Shown one piece after another: positions 1 through 8,339 of a DNA stretch of 64,000 bases (the stretch's first letter is position 1; each line of letters begins with the position of its first letter). Source of the stretch: Planctomycetota bacterium (lineage in GTDB: Bacteria > Planctomycetota > J058 > JAJDCQ01). The notes below the pieces were generated by a model. The model was not told where the DNA came from. It ran no database searches and was given only the letters and a program-made list of their open reading frames with translations. The translations under genes and the position numbers were made by a program. Location of the stretch: positions 1 through 64,000 of the forward strand of contig JAJDCQ010000224.1 in NCBI GenBank assembly GCA_029260755.1, in the 5' to 3' direction.

Positions 1-30
1 GCGGGAGGCGGCCCAGAGGCCGCCTCCCGC
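1..30. terminator. GC-only hairpin, possible terminator of a gene outside the window
   Basis: Bases 1-12 are perfectly complementary to 19-30 around a six-base loop (ccagag). No T-run follows on the + strand, so an intrinsic terminator is only one reading; a folded intergenic repeat is another. The gene it would serve lies to the left of the window. Confidence 0.45.
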
Positions 31-187
31 GCCTCGACCATCGAATCCGAGCGGACCATCAGACGTGACTCCCACCGGCGAAAGCACGCGCACCGCAAGG
101 ATTGCCGGAAGGTCGGGATGGAATCCTCGCTGGCCGAGTCCATCTCCGAGAAGGCCGGCGCCCGATCCGGGCCAGGAGAGATCGGCC

Positions 188-769
188 TTGAGCGAACCGC
201 CACCGGCGGAAGAAGAAGCCGAGGCGGAGCTTGCGCTCGTGGAGCGGGCGCGCGGGGGCGATCCTCGCGCGTTCGAGGAGATCGTGCGGAGCCACGCCGA
301 CGCGACCTATCGGATCGCCGCCGCGATGATCGGGGCGAGCCACGCGGAGGACGTCGTGCAGGAGACGTTCCTGAGGGTGCACCGCGGGCTGCCGCGTTTC
401 CGCGGCGAGTCGCGCCTCCGCACCTGGATCTACCGGATCGCCACGAACGTCTCCCTCACCCGCCGGGGGCGGATGGCCGCCCGCCCGGCCGAGCCGCTCG
501 GAGACGCCGATCCGGTCTCGACCGCCCCGGGGCCGGACGCCGAGTCCGTCACCGAGGAGCGAAAGGCGCTCCTGCGCCGCGCCCTCGACCAGCTCCCCGA
601 GCACCAGCGGGCCGTCGTGATCCTCCGGGTGATCGAGGGGCTGAGCTTCGAGGAGACCGCCCGGATCCTCGGGATCCGACGCCCCACCGCCGAGTCGCGG
701 ATGGCCCGCGCCAAGGACCGGCTCCGCCAGATCCTGGAGCCCGTCATCGGAGCGGAGGAGATGGCATGA
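188..769 (+). CDS. ECF-type RNA polymerase sigma factor
   Basis: A 193-residue sigma-70 family factor of the extracytoplasmic-function class, which would direct RNA polymerase to a small regulon. Region 2 occupies about residues 17-95 (GDPRAFEEIVRSH, then EDVVQETFLRVHRGL and RTWIYRIATN), and region 4 about 125-180 (LPEHQRAVVILRVIEGLSF and a recognition helix RPTAESRMARAKDRL). The reading frame is open further upstream, but the TTG at 188 has AGGAGAG at 174-180, seven bases away, and begins just before the conserved part, so I chose it. The stop overlaps the next start as ATGA (766-769), implying translational coupling to the membrane protein downstream, the usual place for an anti-sigma factor. 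Which promoters it recognises is not visible. Confidence 0.9.
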   Translation: MSEPPPAEEEAEAELALVERARGGDPRAFEEIVRSHADATYRIAAAMIGASHAEDVVQETFLRVHRGLPRFRGESRLRTWIYRIATNVSLTRRGRMAARPAEPLGDADPVSTAPGPDAESVTEERKALLRRALDQLPEHQRAVVILRVIEGLSFEETARILGIRRPTAESRMARAKDRLRQILEPVIGAEEMA

Positions 770-1224
770 CCGGTCCGATCGACCCACCGCCGCCGCCGCC
801 CGGGCCCGACCCGATCGAGGCGCTCCTCGGCTCGCTCCGCGCCGACGCGCCGGCCGGCCTCGCCGACCGGATCCTCGCGGCGGTGCACGACCCCGCCCTG
901 GCCGTCCGCATCTTCTGGGACGAAGCCGGCCTGATCGCCCGACGCCTCCTGCCGCTCGCGCTCGTCCTGCTGCTCGGCGCGTCGGCCGTCGTCGGCTGGT
1001 CGTTCCTCCGCTCTCGCGCGACCGACGACGCCGTCGACCGGTCCACCATCGAGCTCGAGCCGCCGATCGACGTCCCGACCGAAGCGCCCGTACCCGACCC
1101 CGACCCCGACCCGGAGCCGGAGCCCGAGCCCGACGAGATCCGGATCGAGCATCTCGTCCGGTCGACCGCAGGCGCCGACGAGCTCGTCGTCGCGGTCAGC
1201 CTGTTCCCCGATGAGGATCGCTGA
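766..1224 (+). CDS. Single-pass membrane protein, probable anti-sigma factor
   Basis: A 152-residue protein with a proline-rich start, a cytoplasmic segment to about residue 60, one transmembrane helix at about 61-81 (LLPLALVLLLGASAVVGW), an acidic Asp/Pro/Glu-repeat stretch and a short outer tail. Its ATG overlaps the stop of the ECF sigma gene, and this position plus the topology suggest it holds the sigma factor inactive at the membrane (inference). It lacks the HxxxCxxC zinc anti-sigma motif, so it is not a standard ZAS protein. The N-terminal segment with 'ADRILAAVHDPAL' could be the sigma-binding part. An alternative is an unrelated small membrane protein of the same stress operon. Confidence 0.6.
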   Translation: MTGPIDPPPPPPGPDPIEALLGSLRADAPAGLADRILAAVHDPALAVRIFWDEAGLIARRLLPLALVLLLGASAVVGWSFLRSRATDDAVDRSTIELEPPIDVPTEAPVPDPDPDPEPEPEPDEIRIEHLVRSTAGADELVVAVSLFPDEDR

Positions 1225-1225
1225 G

Positions 1226-1957
1226 ATGGTCTCGCCGAAGACGTTCGTCCTCGCGCTCTGCGCGGTCAACCTGAGCGCCGGCCTCGCCGCCGGCATCGCG
1301 ATCGACCGCGAGGCGCTCGACCCGCCGGCTCCGCCGCCGCCGCTCGCTCCGCTCGCCCCCGCCGCGCCGCCGTTCGAGGCGGGGGGACCGGCCGAGCCTC
1401 TCGCGCCGTCGCCGGACGCCGGCGGGCGAGCACCGGACGCGTCGCGGTCCGGATCCGAGCGGCCCCGTCGCCCGTTCGATCGCGGCGACCGCGGAGACCG
1501 CGGCGAGCGCGGCGACCGGAGCGAGCACGAGTTCCGCCTCCTCGTCGACGAGCTCGGCCTCGACGACGCCCAGTCCGAGCAGGTGCGGGCGATCATGAGG
1601 TCCCAGGAGGAGAAGCTCCACGAGATCCGCGCCGAGATCCGGACGCACCTCGAGACCCTTCGCGAGGAGACGTGGGGCGAGATCGCCACGATCCTCACCG
1701 ACGAGCAGGCCCCCGCATTCGAGGAGCTCAAGAAGCGCGGGGGGGCTTCGCATCGCGGACGCGGCGGCCCGCCGCCCGGCTGGGGCGGACGGCCCGACAA
1801 GCGGGGCAGCCGCGGCAGTCGTCGTGGCGGCGGTCGTCGAGGCGGCGGTCGTCGCGACCGCGACGGCGGCGACCTGCACGGTCCCCCGATGCCGCCGCTG
1901 CCCCCGCTGCCGGCGGAGCCGCCCGAGGGCGGCGACGACGGCGAGCGGCGCGACTGA
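1226..1957 (+). CDS. Spy/CpxP-like periplasmic protein with Pro- and Arg/Gly-rich arms
   Basis: A 243-residue protein with an N-terminal signal or anchor helix (about residues 5-25), a Pro/Ala-rich linker, an Arg/Asp/Gly-repeat segment (RGDRGDRGERGDR), a helical core at about 100-165 and a long Arg/Gly- then Pro-rich tail. The core ends in LTDEQAPAFEELKKR, which matches the LTxxQ pattern of Spy/CpxP/CnrR-type periplasmic chaperones and metal sensors. The ATG at 1226 has GAGGA eight bases upstream; an in-frame ATG at 1211 has none. Following an ECF sigma and its membrane partner, it fits the sigma / anti-sigma / periplasmic heavy-metal-sensor arrangement known from several phyla. The charged low-complexity tail is unusual for the family. 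Confidence 0.65.
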   Translation: MVSPKTFVLALCAVNLSAGLAAGIAIDREALDPPAPPPPLAPLAPAAPPFEAGGPAEPLAPSPDAGGRAPDASRSGSERPRRPFDRGDRGDRGERGDRSEHEFRLLVDELGLDDAQSEQVRAIMRSQEEKLHEIRAEIRTHLETLREETWGEIATILTDEQAPAFEELKKRGGASHRGRGGPPPGWGGRPDKRGSRGSRRGGGRRGGGRRDRDGGDLHGPPMPPLPPLPAEPPEGGDDGERRD

Positions 1958-1966
1958 CCCGCTCGC

Positions 1967-4072
1967 TCAGGGCACCTTCCGGAACCGCACGGCGTCGGCG
2001 ATGACGACCCCGCCGGGCGCCCCGCCCGCGAGCGTCACGGCGACGCGCCCGGGATCGAGCGGGAAGCTGCCGAGCGATCGCCACTGGCGTCCGTCCCGGC
2101 GCTGATCGACGGCGGCCTCGATCGTCCGGCCGTTCTGGACGACCGCGAACGCCGCCGCGCCGGTCCGGTTGGTCCCGGCGACGTACCACACCGAGACCTC
2201 CCAGTCGCCGCCCTCGGCGAGGAAGGTCGTCCACTCCGCCCGGGCGCTGCTGCCCGCCGTCGCGAAGAGGTAATCGCCGTGGCGGCCGCCGGCCGATGAC
2301 CCCGACGCCCACGACCCGCGCGTGGCGAAGCCGGGGTCGCCGTCGTCGACCTCGACCTCGAGCCCGACGCCGGCGGCCGTCGTCGTGAAGGCGACCGGCG
2401 CGGTCACGGCGACGTTGCCCGAGAGGTCGGTCGCGATCACCCGCAGCGCGTGCACGGCGGACGGGCGGAGCCCGGTGATGGTGCCGACGTGGTCGAACCC
2501 GGCCGCGCCTGCGATCGGCGTCACCGTCCGGGTCGGGCCGGCGTCGAGGGCGGCGATCAGAGCCGCCCGCTCGGGGCTGCCCGCCGACGGCGCGATGATC
2601 CCGCCCGGCGCCGGGAAGACGGCCGGAACGGTCGACCCGCTCGCGCCGGTCAGCGATCCGAGCTCGACGATCTCGACGCGAACGGTCGCCCGCTCGTCGG
2701 TCGAGAGGGCGGCGACGGCGACGGTCGAGCCGATCCCCGCGACCTCGAAGCCGCTCGTCACCGGCGCCTCGTCGTCGGGCGTCCCGTCGCGCCAAGGCCG
2801 GCGGAGCGGCGTCGTCGGCGCCGCGCCGAGCTCGGCGGCGACGTCGGCCTGGCGGCTCGGCTCGGCCATGATGTCGGGGAAGGAGAAGAGGGCGACGCCC
2901 TCGGCGCCCGCCTCGCGTGCGACGCGGATCTGACTGGCGACGCGGTCGAAGGGGACCATGATCCCGGCGTAGACGTCGCGGCCGCCGCTGATCGCGCTCC
3001 AGTCGCGAACGCGGGCCCGGAGCGCGTCGTCATCGCGGGTGTAGATCATGGGGCAGACGAAGTCGAGGAGACCCTCCCGCATCCAGCGCGGGCCGTCCTG
3101 GAACTTGTCGCCGAGCCGCGGGAACGTCGCGGCGCTGAGCTGCGCGTCGGGCGACGCCGCGGCGAGGTCGTCCTTGATCTCGCGGACGAGCTGGGTCACG
3201 TCGTCGTAGCGCCAGGCGTCGAAGGCCGGATCGCCGACCCGCGGGTCGCGACCGTGGACGGCCCGGAAGCGGCTCGTGTGGACCGAGCAGAAGCAGTAGC
3301 TCCCGGACGGGTAGCGGATGTAGTCGAGGTGGACGCCGTCGACCGGGTAGCCGGTCGCGATCTCGACGGACAGGTCGCGGAGGAAGCGCCGCACCTCGTC
3401 GCGCGCCGGGCAGAGGAAGACGTGGGTCGACGGGGTGCGCCCGTAGAGCGCCGTCATCGACTGACCCGAGCTGCTGACCATCGCCCACTCGGGGTGGACG
3501 CGGAGCGGGTGGTCGGCCGACGGCGTGCCGGCGCCGGTGCTCCAGACCTGGAGCGCGTTGATCCAGGCGTGGACCTCGATCCCGTGCGGCGCGGCGAGGC
3601 GGACGGCCGCCTCGAGCGGATCGAAGCCGCTCGCCTCGGTCAGGCCCGAGCGCGGCGCGACGGTCGAGGGGTGGAGCGCCTGGCCGCTGCCGAACGTCTG
3701 GATCAGGAGGATGTTCAGCTCGTTCGCGACCATGTAGTCGACGCACCGGGCGACCTTCGCCTCGGTGTTCGCGTGCCAGCGCGAGAGCCAGACGGCGCGC
3801 CCCTCGCCGCGAGGCGCCACCGTTCCCGAGGGCGGAGGGGGCGTCGGCGGCGCGGAGGGTGGTGGAGGCGCGGGCGGCGTGGTCGAGCCCGGCGGTGGCG
3901 TCGAGCTCCCTCCGGCGCCGGCCCCGGGGCGAGCGCCCGGCGGGATGCTCCCCGAGCTCCCCGAGCCGCCCGAGCACCCGGCGAGCAGGCTGCCCGCCAG
4001 GATCAGGGTGAGGATGGTGGCGGCGCGGAGTCTCCCCCCGCGCCGACCGGAATCGGTCGTCGTCGTCGGCAC
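1967..4072 (-). CDS. GHL10-family (DUF187) glycoside hydrolase-like lipoprotein with golvesin-like C-terminus
   Basis: A 701-residue lipoprotein. The GTG at 4070-4072 follows a G-rich ribosome site; residues 15-33 form a signal peptide with lipobox LLAGC, then about 50 residues of Gly/Ser/Pro linker. Residues 90 to about 410 carry the glycosyl-hydrolase-like 10 barrel (RAVWLSRWHANTEAKV at the start, GIEVHAWINALQVW, then VDGVHLDYIRYPSGSYCF). A fibronectin-like middle leads to a C-terminal module at about 570-701 resembling the golvesin/xanthan-lyase-associated domain (ARAEWTTFLAEGGDWEVSVW ... VVIADAVRF). The family acts on polysaccharides, probably at the cell surface; the substrate is not deducible. 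The frame stays open far upstream, opposite the next gene, which is only a GC artefact. It ends ten bases from the convergent Spy-like gene. Confidence 0.85.
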   Translation of the reverse strand: MPTTTTDSGRRGGRLRAATILTLILAGSLLAGCSGGSGSSGSIPPGARPGAGAGGSSTPPPGSTTPPAPPPPSAPPTPPPPSGTVAPRGEGRAVWLSRWHANTEAKVARCVDYMVANELNILLIQTFGSGQALHPSTVAPRSGLTEASGFDPLEAAVRLAAPHGIEVHAWINALQVWSTGAGTPSADHPLRVHPEWAMVSSSGQSMTALYGRTPSTHVFLCPARDEVRRFLRDLSVEIATGYPVDGVHLDYIRYPSGSYCFCSVHTSRFRAVHGRDPRVGDPAFDAWRYDDVTQLVREIKDDLAAASPDAQLSAATFPRLGDKFQDGPRWMREGLLDFVCPMIYTRDDDALRARVRDWSAISGGRDVYAGIMVPFDRVASQIRVAREAGAEGVALFSFPDIMAEPSRQADVAAELGAAPTTPLRRPWRDGTPDDEAPVTSGFEVAGIGSTVAVAALSTDERATVRVEIVELGSLTGASGSTVPAVFPAPGGIIAPSAGSPERAALIAALDAGPTRTVTPIAGAAGFDHVGTITGLRPSAVHALRVIATDLSGNVAVTAPVAFTTTAAGVGLEVEVDDGDPGFATRGSWASGSSAGGRHGDYLFATAGSSARAEWTTFLAEGGDWEVSVWYVAGTNRTGAAAFAVVQNGRTIEAAVDQRRDGRQWRSLGSFPLDPGRVAVTLAGGAPGGVVIADAVRFRKVP

Positions 4073-4183
4073 GATGGCCCCCCTCTCACCTGGGTTTAGC
4101 CGGGACAGGCCCGAGTTCGTGCCGACCGGTCGCGCCGCGCGCCTCGCCCGCCGCCAGGCTGGAAGGCCGGCGGCCGCGAGAGC

Positions 4184-4189
4184 TATAGT
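4184..4189 (+). promoter_or_regulatory. Candidate -10 element (TATAGT) for the zinc-ribbon gene
   Basis: TATAGT lies 45 bases before the ATG at 4235 in the divergent gap 4073-4234. It is the only A/T-rich hexamer there. A matching -35 is weak (TGGAAG at 4160-4165, spacer 18). Confidence 0.35.
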
Positions 4190-4234
4190 GCGTGGGTCGA
4201 AAGCCAGCCCCGTCCCTTGCCTGGGAGCGCCGCC

Positions 4235-7200
4235 ATGGCGAAGTCTCGCTGCTCCGGCTGCGATGCGCCGGTCGCCAAGACCGAGATCACGATGGGCCTC
4301 GCCATGGCCCACGGCGACGACGTCTACTGCCGCGTCTGCAAGCCGCGGATGGAGGGCATGCTCGCCGAGACGAAGCAGGCCGTCTCGACCGGCAAGGGGG
4401 GGAGCGCCTACGTCTGCGCGAGCTGCAAGCAGAGCGTCCCCTTCGTCGACGTCGCGACCGACAAGGTCGCCTGGTACCAGGGTCAGCTCTTCTGCGCCGG
4501 CTGCCGCGACAAGGGCGCCTTCCTGAAAACGCGCGGCGGCGCGAGCTCCGACGACGCCCAGCCGGCCGCCGCCGCCGCGGCCGTCGCCTCGAGGAGCCCA
4601 GGCGACGACTCCGTCTGCGACGGATGCGGCGCGGCGATCCCGCCCGCCCAGGTCACCCTCGGGGTGACGCTTCGAAGGGACGGGAGCCACTTCTGCGCCG
4701 ACTGCGCGCAGGAGTTCCAGGCGATGGCCGCCGAGACCGACACCAACACGCGCGAGTTCGCCAGCATCTCGACGATCGCGTGTGACGAGTGCGGCACCGA
4801 CCTCGAGCAGGACGCCCTCATGGTGGGGCGAGCCGTCAGCCACGAGGGCTTCATCTACTGCATGGTCTGCGCGCGCGACATCCTCCGCGAGGCGAGCGAG
4901 GAGGCGCCCGACGACTCGAGCGACGACGGCGACGACTACGGCAACGACGAGGCGGACGACGAGCTGCCCGTCTTCACGGCGTCGCCGGACCAGGCCGCGT
5001 CGGTCGCCCCGGGCCGCAAGGGCAAGCGCGGACGCAAGGGCAAGCTCCGGACGCGGCGGTGCAGCGGCTGCGACGTGCGCATCCCGAAGGGACAGATCGC
5101 GCGCGGCCAGGTGACCGAGCAGGGCGACAAGATCTACTGCGGCATCTGCACCGAGGCGATGAACCAGATCCGCGAGGAGACCGAGCGCCTCAAGCGGATG
5201 CGCGGGCTCGAGCCGGTGCCCTGCGCCGAGTGCGAGCGCGCGGTGAGCGTCGCGGACCAGCGGACTGGACGGGCGGGGCGCCTCGACGGGCGCGTCTACT
5301 GTCAGCGGTGCACCGATCTGCTCCGACCGCTCCTCAAGCACCGCAAGCGCCGGAGCAGCGCCTCGGCCGAGTTCGAGTGCGAGGGTTGCGACATCGTGAT
5401 CCCGGCGGACCAGATCACGATGGGGCGCGCCGTCCTCTTCGAGGGCGACTACTTCTGCGAAGAGTGCCGGATCGAGATCGACCACTGCCGCGAGGAGACG
5501 CGCGACACGGCGAGCCGCGGCGCGAGCGGGTCGATCAGCTGCGACGCGTGCCAGGCGAACGTGCCGGCGGCCGACCTGGTCGCCCAGCGGGCGCACGTCT
5601 ACCGCGGGAAGGTCTTCTGCGCCGGCTGCGCCAAGGAGACCCGGACGGCGCTCCGCCAGAACCTCCGCGGGAAGCGGCGGCGGAGCGCGAGGCCGGCCGA
5701 GGGGGTCTCGCGGGCGATGCAGCTCCAGCTCGTCGCCCTGCTCGTCGTCACGTTCGTGCTGCTCCGCTACGCGCGGGCTGCGAGCGCGCCGGAGGAGCTC
5801 CAGGCGGCGCTCTCGGGCGAGCGGCCGGGCGGCGGCGCCGTCGCGAACGGCGGCGGCGCCGGAACCGGAGGCGGAGGCGGGACGGGCGGGTCCGGCGCGA
5901 CCGAGATCGACCCGAGCGCCGATCCGAAGGCGCTGATCGACCAGGCGCGGCGCCGCGCCCAGGAGAGCCTGGACGGTCGGGTCGAGGCGGTCGACAGCCT
6001 CAAGGGCCTCCTCCAGATGCTCCCCGAGGGACCGCTCCGGGTCGAGGCGCAGGACGTCCTCGCCAAGGCGGAGAAGGCGCTCTCCTACGACGCGCAGACG
6101 GCGTTCGACGACGCCGCCCGGCGCGCGACCGGGCACGCCGCGCGCGGCGAGTGGGACCCGGCGCTGGCGGTGCTCAAGGGCTTCCCCCAGAAGCTGCGCG
6201 GCGTCGCCGACTTCCGGAGCAAGCTCCAGCACGAGATCCTCCGGGTCGACGGTCTGAAGGACATCGACCGATCCGTCGGCCGAGCGCTCTCGATCGCCGA
6301 GGGCCTCGCGGCCGACGGGGAGACCGCCGCGGCCGTCACCTTCCTCCAGGAGACGCTCCGCGATCACCCCGACGGCGCGACGCCGCAGGTGACGAAGGCC
6401 GCGGCGCTCCTCGAGCGTCTCCAGCGCGAGGGAGGTCCGGTCGTCGCGGGCGGCGGCGGCTCCGACCCGAGCGGCGGCGGCGCCGCCGTCAAGCCGCCGC
6501 CCGACCCGACCGCCGGAGGCGGCGCGGAGCCCGCGGGCGGCACCGGAGCCGTCGAGCCCGCCCTCGCCGGGTTCCCGAAGCCGGCCGTCGAAGCCTACCA
6601 GCGCGGCAAGAAGGCGATGGCGGAGCGGCGCTGGGCCGACGCGCGCCTCGCGTTCGCGGAGGCGGCCCAGAAGGCGCCGAAGATGGTCGCCGCCTGGACG
6701 GGCATCGCGCGGGCCGAGCGCGGACGCCTCGACTTCAAGAAGGCGCTCGCGGCCGCCGAGCGAGCCGTCTCGATCGACGGGAGCAGCGGCGAGGCGCTGA
6801 TCGAGCGGGCGCTCCTCTACCACTACTACGGCCGTTACCAGGAGGCGTTCCGGGACGCGTCCAGGTTCGGAAAGCAGTCGGCGTTCGCCGTCCGCCTCTC
6901 GTGGGCCGCGATCGGGCCGTGGGCGCGGAGCTACCCCCTCGCCCTCCTCATGCTCGAGGGGCGGACCGAGGCCGGGCACTACTACCTCGGGTCGGACCTC
7001 GACTACGACCCCGAGCTGCTCCTCAAGGCCGAGCGGCTGCTCCAGAGCATGTGGCCGGAGAAGGACGAGAACCAGCGCACGATCGACAAGCTGATGGCGA
7101 AGACGAGGGGCTGGGTCGATCTCCAGGAGACGGTCGAGAGCGCCCACGACGCCTACGCGCGCCTGCTGCCGTTCCCGAAGGACGACGACCTCATCTTCAA

Positions 7201-7861
7201 GATCTGCGTGATCCGGGATCGGAAGCTCTACGACGCCTTCAAGAACGGGTTGCTGAGCAAGGGAACGAAGACGCTCGACAACGGCTTCTACATCTCCAGC
7301 CTCCACGTCACCTGCGTCTTCGACCCGGGCGCCGGCGGGGCGCGGACGCGAGGGGCGGCGCTGACGCGCGAGGGGCTGAACGCCCTGTTCGGCCTCGGGG
7401 CGCAGGCGTTCCTGCGGTACCACATCCGCGACGTGCCGCCGTGGCTCGACGCCGGGTTCGCCGACTATTTCGCGCCGAGCCGCCCCGCCCGCGGCGAGCT
7501 CGCCGTCGGCGTGCTCCCCGAGGTCAGGGCGGTGCCGGGCGCCGAGGGAGCGGTCGATCGCCTGAAGCGCGCGATCGACTCCGCGAGCGACGTCGAGTGG
7601 CCGGCGACCTTCTTCTCACTCGCGACGTTCGACCGGGCAAAGTTCGACGACCCCGCGCGGGCCGACCTGAACCGAGCGCACGCGTGGAGCATGATCCACT
7701 GGCTGGCGAGCAGCGACGACGGCCGCAAGCGCCTCCGCGGCTACGTCCGCGCCCTCCGCGACGGAGGCGACGACGAGAAGGCCTTCCGCGCCGCGTTCGG
7801 CGACTGGGAGGCGAAGCAGCTCGGCGAGGCCTGGGAGGAGCACGTCCGGAGGCTGCGGTAG
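4235..7861 (+). CDS. Eight-module zinc-ribbon/LIM-like membrane protein with TPRs and degenerate peptidase-MA domain
   Basis: A 1208-residue protein of a kind I do not recognise as a whole. Residues 5 to about 475 hold eight tandem modules of CxxC, about 22-25 residues, CxxC (for example CSGCDAPVAKTEITMG ... VYCRVC), each probably binding one Zn. A basic segment precedes a single transmembrane helix at about 495-515 (QLVALLVVTFVLLRYA), so the zinc part should be cytoplasmic and the rest outside. Then come a Gly-rich linker, helical repeats, a TPR at about 785-880 and a C-terminal domain (about 950-1208) like DUF1570/peptidase MA: VPPWLDAGFADYF aligns with its PpWlnEGlAeYf motif. The HExxH zinc site expected just before it is absent (GLGAQAFLRYH), so catalysis is unlikely. 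GGGAG seven bases before the ATG fixes the start. The next gene begins two bases after the stop. Confidence 0.75.
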   Translation: MAKSRCSGCDAPVAKTEITMGLAMAHGDDVYCRVCKPRMEGMLAETKQAVSTGKGGSAYVCASCKQSVPFVDVATDKVAWYQGQLFCAGCRDKGAFLKTRGGASSDDAQPAAAAAAVASRSPGDDSVCDGCGAAIPPAQVTLGVTLRRDGSHFCADCAQEFQAMAAETDTNTREFASISTIACDECGTDLEQDALMVGRAVSHEGFIYCMVCARDILREASEEAPDDSSDDGDDYGNDEADDELPVFTASPDQAASVAPGRKGKRGRKGKLRTRRCSGCDVRIPKGQIARGQVTEQGDKIYCGICTEAMNQIREETERLKRMRGLEPVPCAECERAVSVADQRTGRAGRLDGRVYCQRCTDLLRPLLKHRKRRSSASAEFECEGCDIVIPADQITMGRAVLFEGDYFCEECRIEIDHCREETRDTASRGASGSISCDACQANVPAADLVAQRAHVYRGKVFCAGCAKETRTALRQNLRGKRRRSARPAEGVSRAMQLQLVALLVVTFVLLRYARAASAPEELQAALSGERPGGGAVANGGGAGTGGGGGTGGSGATEIDPSADPKALIDQARRRAQESLDGRVEAVDSLKGLLQMLPEGPLRVEAQDVLAKAEKALSYDAQTAFDDAARRATGHAARGEWDPALAVLKGFPQKLRGVADFRSKLQHEILRVDGLKDIDRSVGRALSIAEGLAADGETAAAVTFLQETLRDHPDGATPQVTKAAALLERLQREGGPVVAGGGGSDPSGGGAAVKPPPDPTAGGGAEPAGGTGAVEPALAGFPKPAVEAYQRGKKAMAERRWADARLAFAEAAQKAPKMVAAWTGIARAERGRLDFKKALAAAERAVSIDGSSGEALIERALLYHYYGRYQEAFRDASRFGKQSAFAVRLSWAAIGPWARSYPLALLMLEGRTEAGHYYLGSDLDYDPELLLKAERLLQSMWPEKDENQRTIDKLMAKTRGWVDLQETVESAHDAYARLLPFPKDDDLIFKICVIRDRKLYDAFKNGLLSKGTKTLDNGFYISSLHVTCVFDPGAGGARTRGAALTREGLNALFGLGAQAFLRYHIRDVPPWLDAGFADYFAPSRPARGELAVGVLPEVRAVPGAEGAVDRLKRAIDSASDVEWPATFFSLATFDRAKFDDPARADLNRAHAWSMIHWLASSDDGRKRLRGYVRALRDGGDDEKAFRAAFGDWEAKQLGEAWEEHVRRLR

Positions 7862-7863
7862 GC

Positions 7864-8331
7864 ATGGCCTGGGAAGACGAGCTTCGAGTCGTCGAGGCGA
7901 TCATCGCGCAGCTCTCGAGCGCCGGCTCGATGATGAGCGAGCAGCAGATGCTCGCCTTCGAGCGGGTCGTGCGGCTCAAGATGGACCTGCTCGACCGATG
8001 CGCCGGAGAGGTCGAGGCCACCCTCGCTCCCAAGGAGGCGTCGGTCTTCGATGCGCGCTACTACCTCGCGCGACATCGCGACCTCCGCGAGGCATTCGGC
8101 GAGCACGGCTACGCGGCCGCCCTCGACCACTGGCTCACGACCGGTCTTCCGAGAGAGGGGCGCCGCGCGAGCCGGCACTTCGACGTCCGCTACTACCTCG
8201 CGAACAACCCGGACCTCGTGGACGCCTTCGGAGCCGAGGGCTACGAGGAGGCGCTCCAGCACTGGCTCAACCACGGGATCGGCGAAGGCCGTCGCCCCTA
8301 CCCAGAGCCGTGGTCGCGGCCCGAGGCGTAG
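7864..8331 (+). CDS. Small protein with two YLxxNPDL...HWLxxGxxEGR repeats
   Basis: A 155-residue cytoplasmic-looking protein without signal peptide. After about 55 helical residues come two copies of a 41-residue repeat, the first from FDARYYLARHRDLREAFG to LTTGLPREGRR and the second from FDVRYYLANNPDLVDAFG to LNHGIGEGRR. This repeat is seen scattered in proteobacterial and planctomycetal hypothetical, glycosyltransferase and calcium-binding proteins; its function is unknown to me. The ATG sits two bases after the stop of the zinc-ribbon gene, so the two are almost certainly co-translated, which makes it a candidate partner of that protein. It ends eight bases from the convergent peptidase gene. 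Confidence 0.7.
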   Translation: MAWEDELRVVEAIIAQLSSAGSMMSEQQMLAFERVVRLKMDLLDRCAGEVEATLAPKEASVFDARYYLARHRDLREAFGEHGYAAALDHWLTTGLPREGRRASRHFDVRYYLANNPDLVDAFGAEGYEEALQHWLNHGIGEGRRPYPEPWSRPEA

Positions 8332-8339
8332 GTCTCGCG

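Noticed and set aside
2450..4099. Large + strand open frame opposite the GHL10 gene
   Set aside because: Arg/Asp/Val shadow composition; minus strand has a clear signal peptide and GHL10 motifs.
4073..7423. Minus-strand open frame running on from the GHL10 gene across the zinc-ribbon gene
   Set aside because: The part beyond 4072 is composed of Arg/Leu/Ala/Gly shadow sequence without any motif, and the + strand has eight conserved CxxC modules. A GTG with lipoprotein signal at 4072 is the natural start.
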